Part shown: in pieces, positions 1 through 5,900 of the stretch
How positions within the stretch are numbered: position 1 is the first letter of the stretch
Layout of the letters: each line of letters begins with the position of its first letter
Source of the DNA: Bacteroidales bacterium
Lineage (GTDB): Bacteria; Bacteroidota; Bacteroidia; Bacteroidales; UBA932
NCBI GenBank assembly: GCA_024683255.1
Contig: JAIKYL010000119.1
Location: 1-5,900 of the forward strand
Direction of reading: 5' to 3'
DNA length: 5,900 nt
Notes under the pieces: model-generated
Told to the model about the DNA's origin: nothing
Database searches by the model: none
The model's input: the letters and a program-made list of their open reading frames with translations, nothing else
Program-made: the position numbers and the translations under genes

Positions 1-1304
1 CCGTCGGTGAGCTGCTCGATGCGCCAGAGCTCGCTGTCCGCACCGGTGAATTCCGGAACGGAAGTGAGTTCGCCGTCCTCCGTGGCTGCCAGGGCCCGGT
101 TGGTGCCGGCAATGGTAATCTTGTAATACGGGGCGCCCAGATAGCCACCGGCATCCGGCACAGCCGTCACGGTCCAACGCTGATGGGGACGGAACATATA
201 GTCGCTGGTGCGAATGTCAATGTTGCCCTCCGGCCAGCCTTCCTTCACCTCTTCCAGTTTCTGCTCGTCCAATTCCACCACAGGGTCGTTGGGGTTGATG
301 CGGAAAGCGCGCATGCCACCGGCCTGGCGCACAAAGTCCACGGCAAGCTCCAGGGAATAGCCTCGGCGCTCGGATTCAATCTCGTAGGTGCCTTCCTTGA
401 AAGGATTGGCAGCCACCGGCCAGCCGTTTTTCCAGAGAAGGGAACGCACGGCCAGCACGCTGCGGCCGCTGCGGTTATAATCGGCCTCATAATGGAAGGA
501 CATCTTCTCTACGCCTTCCTCTTCCACGAACCAGCCGAAGTGACCGGGACCCGTGGCGCGGTTGCCGGCACTCAGGACCATCTTGCCGCCGCCCTGGAGC
601 ATGTCACGGCCCATGTTGTCCAGATAGGGTCCGGTGACGCTGCGGGAACGGCCGCAGACAATGTTGTAGGTGGAATTCACGCCGTCGCAGCAGGTACCGT
701 GGGTGCCCAGCAGATAGTACCAGCCGTCCTTGTACATAAGGGCAGTGGCCTCGCAGTCAATGGCAATGTCAACGGCCTTGTTGCCCGCCACGCGTTTGCC
801 GGTGGCAGGGTCCAGCTCCACAATGCGGATGGCGCCGAAATAGGTGCCGTAGGAGCACCAGAGGCGACCTGTAGTGGGATCCAGCAGGAAAGCCGGGTCA
901 ATGGCCCAGCAGTCTTCATCGGCCCCGGCCCAGGCCACCAGTTCGGGTTCGCTGTAGCCGAAGTCCGGGGATTCCGGATCCAACGTCTTGGTCCACATGG
1001 TGGTAACGTTGCCGCGGGTCTTGCCCTCGGTGCCGGGATAACCGGCACTGTAGGCGACCAGATAGCGGTCCCCTATCTTGATTACGTCCGGGGCCACACC
1101 GCCGCCGGTACGCACCGCACCGTCGTGCCAGGTCCAGCCGTCCTCGGAGATGAGGCCGCCCTGACCGGTGCCGAAGGTGTAATACTTGCCGTCACACTTG
1201 ATGATGGTGGAAGGGTCATGGATATAGACGTTTCCAATCTGGGCCGCTGCCGGAATGGCAAACAGGACGGCCATAAGAATGAGTGTAATATTGAACTTTT
1301 TCAT
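1..1304 (-). CDS. Secreted GH43 arabinan endo-1,5-alpha-L-arabinosidase-like enzyme with ricin-like C-terminal domain (3' partial)
   Basis: I translated this frame by hand. It is open from ATG at 1304 to the window edge, giving 434 residues and no stop, so the C-terminus is missing. Residues 1-21 look like a signal peptide (MKK start, hydrophobic core, cleavage after AAA before QI), so the enzyme is exported. The GH43 five-bladed propeller follows directly. HDPSTI holds the likely general base D30. IDPAF holds the likely pKa-modulating D136. The likely acid E185 sits in CEATALMY. THGTCCDGVNSTY (202-213) with GRSRSVTGPY (218-227) is typical of arabinanases, and H255 in GPGHFGWF fits the conserved metal-site His. 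The predicted role is cleavage of alpha-1,5-arabinan. From about residue 300 a second region begins; its last visible part (ITIAGTNRALAAT, then ELWRIEQLTDG) resembles a ricin-type beta-trefoil lectin, probably carbohydrate-binding. The gene starts 8 bases after the upstream stop. Family assignment is firm; endo rather than exo action is inferred. Confidence 0.9.
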   Translation of the reverse strand, partial: MKKFNITLILMAVLFAIPAAAQIGNVYIHDPSTIIKCDGKYYTFGTGQGGLISEDGWTWHDGAVRTGGGVAPDVIKIGDRYLVAYSAGYPGTEGKTRGNVTTMWTKTLDPESPDFGYSEPELVAWAGADEDCWAIDPAFLLDPTTGRLWCSYGTYFGAIRIVELDPATGKRVAGNKAVDIAIDCEATALMYKDGWYYLLGTHGTCCDGVNSTYNIVCGRSRSVTGPYLDNMGRDMLQGGGKMVLSAGNRATGPGHFGWFVEEEGVEKMSFHYEADYNRSGRSVLAVRSLLWKNGWPVAANPFKEGTYEIESERRGYSLELAVDFVRQAGGMRAFRINPNDPVVELDEQKLEEVKEGWPEGNIDIRTSDYMFRPHQRWTVTAVPDAGGYLGAPYYKITIAGTNRALAATEDGELTSVPEFTGADSELWRIEQLTD

Positions 1305-1312
1305 GGCTGTAC

Positions 1313-2029
1313 TTATTGATTGGTGACGGTATAGTTGGTAACGGGATTTCCGTGCATGTCAAGCAGACGGATGCAGAAGTCGCTCATGCCGGGGCCGTTG
1401 ATAACGGCGCCGCGGATTACGTTGCGGCCGGCCTTGAGGTTGATTTTCCTGGAAACGCAGTCGTCCACCACCATTCGGCGGTCGCCGGACAGGAGGATGG
1501 CCTCCTCTCCGTTAACCCACCACATGGATGCGGAATTGGAGCCAACGGACATGCGCACGGTGATATCTTCCGGCACATTTATAACGGTAACGGCCAGGAA
1601 CAGCGCCTCGGTGGGATGCAGGCCCAGTCCGGTGGCAAAACGGTACAGTTTCACGTTGTAGCGCTTGCTGTCGTAGCAGTGCCAGGCCAGCTTGGTCTTC
1701 TTGTCCAGCTTTACCTTCTGTCCGTCCTTGGGAAGGATGGTCATCTGCTCCGGGAAATAAACCTTAGCGAACTCTTCCCGCAGGTAGCTGTCGTTGAAGA
1801 TGGCGTTGGAGCGGATTTCCGGTTTGCCGATGGGCTCCAGCAGGCTCCAGCGACGGATAAAGCCGTCATTGTCCGGTGCCGCGGGCGTAAGGGCGGCCGG
1901 AGCAAAATAATCCTCCAGTACGGGCTGGTGATAGCTCAGGTCCAGTTCCTGGGCTTGGGCCGAGAACACGCCGAAACAGCCGGCCGCAAGGGTGGCCAGC
2001 AGGGCGTTCCTTAAAATGGATTTTAACAT
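1313..2029 (-). CDS. Secreted protein of unknown function with jelly-roll-like 'WWVNG' module, 238 aa
   Basis: This is a complete gene, ATG at 2029 to TAA at 1313-1315. Residues 1-26 form a likely Sec signal peptide (MLKSILRN, then an Ala/Leu core), with cleavage after AQA before QE. The mature protein is about 212 residues with no further membrane segment. The first half (about 27-130) is not recognisable to me; it contains FIRRWSLLEPIGKPE and a DSYLREEFAKVYFP stretch. The second half (about 145-230) has a pattern seen in beta-sandwich, galactose-binding-like modules attached to glycoside hydrolases: VGSNSASMWWVNGEEAILL (W170, W171, N173, G174), then LKAGRNVIRGAVINGPGMSD and CIRL. No catalytic motif is evident. 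It lies 17 bases after glpT and 8 bases before the GH43 gene, so it may assist arabinan or other glycan handling, but that rests on position. From memory, similar segments occur in Bacteroidota proteins annotated as acetylxylan esterases; I could not check this. The gene call is secure, the function is not. Confidence 0.85.
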   Translation of the reverse strand: MLKSILRNALLATLAAGCFGVFSAQAQELDLSYHQPVLEDYFAPAALTPAAPDNDGFIRRWSLLEPIGKPEIRSNAIFNDSYLREEFAKVYFPEQMTILPKDGQKVKLDKKTKLAWHCYDSKRYNVKLYRFATGLGLHPTEALFLAVTVINVPEDITVRMSVGSNSASMWWVNGEEAILLSGDRRMVVDDCVSRKINLKAGRNVIRGAVINGPGMSDFCIRLLDMHGNPVTNYTVTNQ

Positions 2030-2046
2030 AATGTATTAATTAAGAA
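2030..2046 (-). promoter_or_regulatory. AT-rich translation leader between glpT and the 238-aa gene
   Basis: This 17-base spacer has 15 A/T bases in an otherwise GC-rich region. It sits directly before the ATG at 2029 and contains no GGAGG-like sequence. AT-rich, Shine-Dalgarno-free leaders are common in Bacteroidota, so it probably serves translation initiation. I found no TAnnTTTG-type Bacteroidota -7 element in it or in the last 60 bases of glpT, so it is not called a promoter. Confidence 0.4.
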
Positions 2047-3429
2047 TTATTTATGAGCAAGATGACGCTCTTCCCTAAGGGTGAGTCCCATAAAGAAGAT
2101 GGAAAGGATACAGGCTCCAATGAGCAGGAGGAAGGTCATGTTCCAGCCTGCCGTCTGGGCCACCCAGCCGATGACCGTATTGGCCAGGATGAAGGTGCCC
2201 AGGAAATAGCCGAAGAAGCCCGTGAGACCGGCAGCCGTTCCCGCCGCGTTCTTGGGCGCCAGATCCAGCGCCTGCACGCCGATGAGCATCACAGGACCAT
2301 AGATAAAGAAGCCGATGCCGATGAGGCAGATAATGACCATGGTAAGGTTGTCGATGAAAATCCAGTACAGCACCACGAACACCAGCACCAGGGCCATGAA
2401 CAGCATGGTGGGCAGGGCCCGGCGGCCATGGAAGAGCTTGTCCGACAGCCAGCCGCAAAGGAGCGTTCCCGGAATGGCCGCGAATTCATACGCGAAGTAT
2501 GCCCAGCCGGCGCTCTTGAGGTCAATCCCCTTCTCCGTAAGGATGGAGGGAGCCCAGTCCAGGCAGCCATAACGTACCATATAGACGAAGGCGTTGGAGA
2601 GGGCGATGAACCACAGGAATTTGTTGTTGAGTACGTGCTGGAAGAAGATTTCCTTGGCTGTGAGGGTTTCCTCGTGCTTGGCCGAATAATTCTTGGGATA
2701 GTCGTTGCGCCAGGCTTCTACGGACTGCAGACCGCAGGACTGGGGCGTATCGCGCAGCAGTACATAGGCCAAAAGGGCGATGAACAGCGCAACGGCGGCC
2801 GGGAAGGCAAAGGTGCCGATAAGGAAGTACAGCTCCTCATGAGCGCCGTAGAACCAGCTGCCGAACCAGGCAGCGCCGTAGGTGGCCATCGGCCCCACAA
2901 GGGCGCCGCCCACATTGTGAGCGCAGTTCCATATGCTCATCATGGTGCCCCGCTCATTCGGGGAGAACCAGTGCGTCATCACGCGGCCGCAGGGAGGCCA
3001 GCCCATGCCGTTAAACCAGCCCACCAGGCAGTTGAGCACGCCCATTACCAGAATGGCCAGGGCTTTATGCTCCGCGCCGATAAACTGGATGGGAACAATC
3101 ATGAAGCACATGGAAATGGCCGTGAGGATAAGGCCTATGGGCAGGAATACGCGGGCGTTGGAACGGTCGCTCACGCTGCCGTTCAGGAACTTGGAAAGGG
3201 CGTATGCAGCGGCGTTCAGACCCAGCACAAAACCCAGTTCCGCCTTCTCAAAGCCCAGCGGCGCCATGGCCGGGATGGCCATGGAGAGGTTCTTTCTAAC
3301 CAGGTAGAAGCCGGCATAGCCGATAAAGGCGCCCAGGAATACCTGCCAGCGCAGGCGTTTGTACTTTGCATCGGCCTCCGGGCCGGTTTCGGCCGGTTTA
3401 TACGCCGGCTGTTTTAAAAAGCCTATCAT
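2047..3429 (-). CDS. glpT: Glycerol-3-phosphate transporter GlpT (MFS, organophosphate:phosphate antiporter)
   Basis: This is a complete gene of 460 residues; E. coli GlpT has 452. It is an inner-membrane major facilitator protein with about 12 hydrophobic segments that imports sn-glycerol 3-phosphate in exchange for inorganic phosphate. Close matches to E. coli GlpT, recalled from memory, run along its length: YLVRKN (42-47), SKFLNGSVSDRSN (79-91), GMGWPPCGR (141-149), WNCAHNVGG (167-175), RDTPQSCGL (226-234), GTLLCGWLSDK, IYGPVMLIG and the AAGTAAGLTG loop. The known substrate-site residues R45 and K80 fall at the same numbers as in E. coli, which supports the ATG at 3429 as the start. H171 and R286 look equivalent to E. 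coli H165 and R269. A short insertion near 113-123 explains the offset. The gene starts 3 bases after the glpC stop and has no Shine-Dalgarno, so translational coupling is likely. In E. coli glpT is divergent from glpABC; here it is the downstream partner. UhpT-like or other phosphate-ester specificity is less likely given the match. Confidence 0.95.
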   Translation of the reverse strand: MIGFLKQPAYKPAETGPEADAKYKRLRWQVFLGAFIGYAGFYLVRKNLSMAIPAMAPLGFEKAELGFVLGLNAAAYALSKFLNGSVSDRSNARVFLPIGLILTAISMCFMIVPIQFIGAEHKALAILVMGVLNCLVGWFNGMGWPPCGRVMTHWFSPNERGTMMSIWNCAHNVGGALVGPMATYGAAWFGSWFYGAHEELYFLIGTFAFPAAVALFIALLAYVLLRDTPQSCGLQSVEAWRNDYPKNYSAKHEETLTAKEIFFQHVLNNKFLWFIALSNAFVYMVRYGCLDWAPSILTEKGIDLKSAGWAYFAYEFAAIPGTLLCGWLSDKLFHGRRALPTMLFMALVLVFVVLYWIFIDNLTMVIICLIGIGFFIYGPVMLIGVQALDLAPKNAAGTAAGLTGFFGYFLGTFILANTVIGWVAQTAGWNMTFLLLIGACILSIFFMGLTLREERHLAHK

Positions 3430-3432
3430 ATT

Positions 3433-4641
3433 TTATTCTATTGCTTCCGCTAAAATGGATATGGGATTCATTACGGAGTAACCCGTGCTCATTTCTATCT
3501 GCCATTTGCAGGTTTCGCAGTCGCAGGCCACCACGTCCGGATTAACCGTTTTGATCTGGTCAAAGAGGGCGGCGCCGATGGCCTGGGAGGCCGCGTAATT
3601 CTCCTTCTTGAAACCGTAGGTGCCGGCAATGCCGCAGCAGGCCGAATCCAGCAGGGTGAACTCCACCCCGGGGATCATCCGGAGCAGTTTTTCCGAGAAG
3701 ACGCCCCAGCCCATCTTTTCCATGTGGCAAGGAACGTGGTATGCGATTTTCTTGTGATAATCGGCCTTGAACTTGAGCGCAGCGCCTTTTTCCAGTTTCT
3801 CAAAGATGAAGCGCGTGGCCATTAGGAGGGAGTCCCGCACATCGGCATTGTCTACGCCCAGCAGGTTGGGATACTCTTCCCGCATGGTGAGCGTACAGGA
3901 GGACGAGGTGGTTACCACGCGGAGTCCCTTGTCCACTACCGCCTTTCGGAGCGCTGCTACATTGTGCTGGGCATTTTTGGTGGCTTTTTCGCTCATACCG
4001 TTGGTTATCATGGCAATGCCGCAGCATTTCTCCTTTTCAAGCAGTTGCACGCCAACGCCCAGGGCATTCAGAACCTTCACCAGGTCTTTTCCCAGCTGCG
4101 GATAATTGTAATTCACATAACAGCCGTGGAAATACGCCACCTGGTCCTGGAAAGCGGCCTGTTCCTTGTCCCGGTGCTTGAGCCAGCCCTCGAAACTGCG
4201 TGCGCTGTATTTGGGGAAGGTGCGCTGCCTGTCTATCTTGAGTGTAGCGTCCAGGGCCGTTTTGGTGATGCCCAGGCCGGTGACACCGTTTACGATGGGG
4301 GCGAAGGGCCGGGCCAGGGTGCCCATGAAATCCGTAGAAGCCAGGATGGTATCCCGCAGCTTGGGTTTGGAATGGTCGTATTTGATGCGGGCCGCCTGGA
4401 TCAGGTCGGCCACATTAACGCCGGAAGGACAGGCCACCTCGCAGCGCTTGCAGTTCATGCAGTACTTGAGGTTCTCGTCGAAAAAGTACTTGTCCTTGAG
4501 ACGGAGCCGCTCGCCGTCGGGCCCGGCCTGCTTGGGACCCGGATATGACGGATTCACCGCCACGACCGGGCAGTAGGCGGTGCATATCGTGCATTTGATG
4601 CACTGCTCGAAACAATTGAAACTGATGTTCCTCTCCTGCAT
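3433..4641 (-). CDS. glpC: Anaerobic glycerol-3-phosphate dehydrogenase subunit C (iron-sulfur electron-transfer subunit)
   Basis: This is a complete gene of 402 residues, ATG at 4641 to TAA at 3433-3435; E. coli GlpC has 396. GlpC carries electrons from the GlpAB flavin dimer to the membrane quinone pool and is thought to anchor the complex. Two [4Fe-4S] ferredoxin motifs are intact: C14, C17, C20, C24-P, and C61, C64, C67, C71-P. Two CCG (heterodisulfide-reductase-like) domains follow. The first starts with FHGCYVNYN (C174) and has CCG at 206-208. The second has VPCHMEKMGWG (C305) and CCG at 335-337, and ends with CDCETC (373-378). The conserved PFAPIVN segment lies near 112-118. Related CCG proteins such as GlcF and LutA/LldE exist, but the adjacent glpB and glpT settle the assignment. 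It starts 3 bases after the glpB stop, with no Shine-Dalgarno. Its codon choice differs sharply from glpB, although its first 60 or so codons also lack CTG. Confidence 0.95.
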   Translation of the reverse strand: MQERNISFNCFEQCIKCTICTAYCPVVAVNPSYPGPKQAGPDGERLRLKDKYFFDENLKYCMNCKRCEVACPSGVNVADLIQAARIKYDHSKPKLRDTILASTDFMGTLARPFAPIVNGVTGLGITKTALDATLKIDRQRTFPKYSARSFEGWLKHRDKEQAAFQDQVAYFHGCYVNYNYPQLGKDLVKVLNALGVGVQLLEKEKCCGIAMITNGMSEKATKNAQHNVAALRKAVVDKGLRVVTTSSSCTLTMREEYPNLLGVDNADVRDSLLMATRFIFEKLEKGAALKFKADYHKKIAYHVPCHMEKMGWGVFSEKLLRMIPGVEFTLLDSACCGIAGTYGFKKENYAASQAIGAALFDQIKTVNPDVVACDCETCKWQIEMSTGYSVMNPISILAEAIE

Positions 4642-4644
4642 GGC

Positions 4645-5900
4645 TCAGACGGATATGATGTTTTCCGCCACTCTCATGGCGGTCAGGATTGCTACTCCGG
4701 CGCCGCTCCCCTCGTAAAGGGGATTGCATCCTCCAACCTGTGAACCGGCGACGTAGAGGTTTTCGACCACCGAGCCGGCCTTGAAAGGCCTGAAACATCC
4801 GTCGGTCAGGACGCCGAAGCCCGAATAGTTCTGCCTGGCGAAGAAATCCGTGTCGAACCAGTCCTTCATGTCGGAGGGAAAATCGACGTCAAGCCCGAAG
4901 ACAGGTTCGACGACCTTGCCTGGAGAAGCTTCGAGTCCCTTCCCGAAAATGTTGCCGCTTGCCAGCACGAAAGTGTCGGCCTCGATACGGAGTCCGCCAA
5001 GGTTTACGGTGCGGATGCTCACCACCCTGTCCCCTTCGAATACTGGATCCATCGCCGTGTCACCTGCGAGGAAAGTACCTCCTGCCATCTCGAAAGCCTT
5101 CTTGAGAAGCATCTGGGCGCGTATTCCCGGAACTGACGGGGGCATTGTGCCTATGAACATGATCCTGGCAGGAATCATCTCCCTGAGCCATCCGGTGACC
5201 GGCTGGTCGCCAAGGCTGAAGACTTCCGGCAAGACAACAAGGTCCTCGCCGTCAAGAAGTCCCTGGACCTTGTGGCCGAACTCCTTCCAATTCTCCTCGC
5301 GGTTCATCAGCCGTGAAATACCCACGGACCTCATCTCGGTCGGGTTCTTCCTGAGAGTCTCCACATCCTTGATAGCAACGCTCTCGATGCGGCATTCGGT
5401 CCCTCTCTTCCCCAGCCCCTCGGCTATGAAACGAGTATTAAAGTCAAGGAAACCCGAGAAGTTGACAATCAATGCCTTGTGCCCGAACACTTTATCCTTT
5501 GATGCAACAAGGTCCACATCCTTCATCGCAAGCCAGGCGGGTTTCATTGTGCCCAAGGGAGTAATGCGGTATCCGTTGCGAGGGAACTCTTCCGACTCGA
5601 ATCCTTCGGCAGGATGGAGTTCGATGCCGCAGCCTGCGAAGAACGCCGGGACCCTGGAAACATATTCGGCGACCAGGTCAGTCCCAAGTTTCGAATAGGG
5701 ATGGCCGGACGGAAGCGAGAAGATGACCTTCAAAGGTTCGCTCACGGGAGTCCCGTCAGGAAGCCTGCTGAGCAGTCCAAATGTGCCTGAGGAGAAATGC
5801 AGTGCATTCTGTCCGGTGGAAACGATGAGGCACTTCTTCCCCGCCTTCTGCAGGCTGATGCCGCAGACGAGCGACGACAGTCCGCCGCCTACTATGATGG
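4645..5900 (-). CDS. glpB: Anaerobic glycerol-3-phosphate dehydrogenase subunit B (flavin subunit), 5' partial
   Basis: The frame is open from the TGA at 4645-4647 to the window edge, giving 417 visible residues. E. coli GlpB has 419, so only a few N-terminal residues are missing. GlpB binds FMN and passes electrons from the FAD subunit GlpA to GlpC during oxidation of glycerol 3-phosphate to dihydroxyacetone phosphate in anaerobic respiration. Visible residues 1-12 (IIVGGGLSSLVC) are the Rossmann-type nucleotide-binding start, followed by STGQNALHFSSGTFGLLS, which matches the E. coli protein. Later conserved stretches include MNREENW, MPPSVPGIR, LASGNIFGKGL, GLDV, ENLYVAGSQVGGCNP and EGSGAGVA. 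A GTG at 5745 can look like a start, but using it would delete 51 residues including the flavin motif, so it is internal. The real start, and presumably glpA, lie beyond 5900. Codon use stands out: 11 of 20 Arg codons are AGG/AGA and 14 of 39 Leu codons are CTT, unlike the downstream genes. Confidence 0.95.
   Translation of the reverse strand, partial: IIVGGGLSSLVCGISLQKAGKKCLIVSTGQNALHFSSGTFGLLSRLPDGTPVSEPLKVIFSLPSGHPYSKLGTDLVAEYVSRVPAFFAGCGIELHPAEGFESEEFPRNGYRITPLGTMKPAWLAMKDVDLVASKDKVFGHKALIVNFSGFLDFNTRFIAEGLGKRGTECRIESVAIKDVETLRKNPTEMRSVGISRLMNREENWKEFGHKVQGLLDGEDLVVLPEVFSLGDQPVTGWLREMIPARIMFIGTMPPSVPGIRAQMLLKKAFEMAGGTFLAGDTAMDPVFEGDRVVSIRTVNLGGLRIEADTFVLASGNIFGKGLEASPGKVVEPVFGLDVDFPSDMKDWFDTDFFARQNYSGFGVLTDGCFRPFKAGSVVENLYVAGSQVGGCNPLYEGSGAGVAILTAMRVAENIISV

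Larger units (their letters stand above)
1..5900 (-). other. Probable operon: glpB-glpC-glpT-(238-aa secreted protein)-GH43
   Basis: All five genes share one strand, with intergenic gaps of 3, 3, 17 and 8 bases. The junctions read TGA-GCC-ATG (glpB/glpC) and TAA-AAT-ATG (glpC/glpT). No gap is long enough for a terminator hairpin, and none of the four visible starts has a clear Shine-Dalgarno sequence. One transcript across the window is the simplest reading, with the promoter upstream of 5900. Whether the last two genes also have their own promoter inside glpT cannot be told from sequence alone. Confidence 0.65.

Noticed and set aside
183..1319. Long plus-strand open frame (378 codons) opposite the GH43 gene
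   Set aside because: The minus strand encodes a clear signal peptide and GH43 catalytic motifs through the whole interval. The plus-strand translation is low-complexity Ala/Gly/His/Val with no domain, as expected for the antisense of a GC-rich gene.
1975..1990. Possible lipobox (LAAGC, Cys18) in the 238-aa protein
   Set aside because: The -3 residue is Ala, not Leu, Val or Ile, and the sequence after Cys18 stays hydrophobic up to a good signal peptidase I site (AQA before QE). A lipoprotein is less likely.
1316..2014. Plus-strand open frame of 232 codons opposite the 238-aa gene
   Set aside because: This is an antisense shadow. The minus-strand product has a good signal peptide and a structured C-terminal module; the plus-strand one has neither.
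2036..2043. Perfect 8-base palindrome TTAATTAA in the glpT downstream spacer
   Set aside because: An A/T-only octamer is easily produced by chance in this AT-rich leader. There is no second copy, flanking symmetry or spacing that would suggest an operator.
2030..2100. Internal promoter or terminator at the end of glpT
   Set aside because: I looked for a TAnnTTTG -7 element with an upstream TTTG and for a GC-rich hairpin with a T-run. I found neither.
2053..3417. Plus-strand open frame of 454 codons mirroring glpT almost end to end
   Set aside because: Its codons are the in-register complement of GlpT. The product is hydrophilic, rich in Gly, Glu and His, and matches nothing, while GlpT on the other strand is unmistakable.
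3964..4798. Several alternative frames over glpC and the glpB/glpC junction on both strands
   Set aside because: They overlap intact ferredoxin and CCG motifs of GlpC or the conserved C-terminus of GlpB, and their translations show no recognisable domain.

Overview
The window is a single run of five co-directional genes on the minus strand, so transcription goes from high to low coordinates. Gaps between genes are only 3, 3, 17 and 8 bases, and no stretch over 300 bases lacks a gene. In transcription order they are: (1) glpB, cut at its 5' end by the right window edge (4645-5900); (2) glpC (3433-4641); (3) glpT (2047-3429); (4) a secreted protein of 238 residues with no function I recognise (1313-2029); (5) a secreted family GH43 arabinanase-type glycoside hydrolase, cut at its 3' end by the left window edge (1-1304).

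The first three genes form a glycerol-3-phosphate (G3P) module. GlpT imports G3P in exchange for phosphate. GlpB and GlpC are the flavin and iron-sulfur subunits of the anaerobic G3P dehydrogenase, which oxidises G3P to dihydroxyacetone phosphate and passes electrons to the quinone pool. The catalytic subunit glpA would be expected just upstream, outside the window. The last two genes encode exported proteins: an arabinan-degrading enzyme with the start of a ricin-like C-terminal domain, and a protein with a jelly-roll-like 'WWVNG' module. The layout suggests cotranscription of a cytoplasmic or membrane G3P module with periplasmic or extracellular glycan-handling proteins. That link is inferred from spacing only.

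The organism is probably an anaerobic member of the Bacteroidota, of gut or rumen type. The support is the secreted GH43 enzyme with an appended domain, AT-rich start-codon leaders with no recognisable Shine-Dalgarno sequence in an otherwise GC-rich sequence, and the anaerobic GlpABC enzyme. The genus cannot be set from this window.

Two points would be missed by a simple ORF scan. The GH43 gene occupies the whole first 1.3 kb on the minus strand although it has no stop inside the window. GlpB continues past the apparent GTG start at 5745 to the window edge, which restores its nucleotide-binding motif. The most unusual signal is a sharp change in codon usage at or near the glpB/glpC boundary: glpB looks compositionally foreign to the genes downstream. 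I see no RNA gene, mobile element, CRISPR array, terminator or convincing promoter. I do not see a clearly new system. The best candidates for follow-up are the 238-residue protein with its arabinanase neighbour and the codon-usage break.
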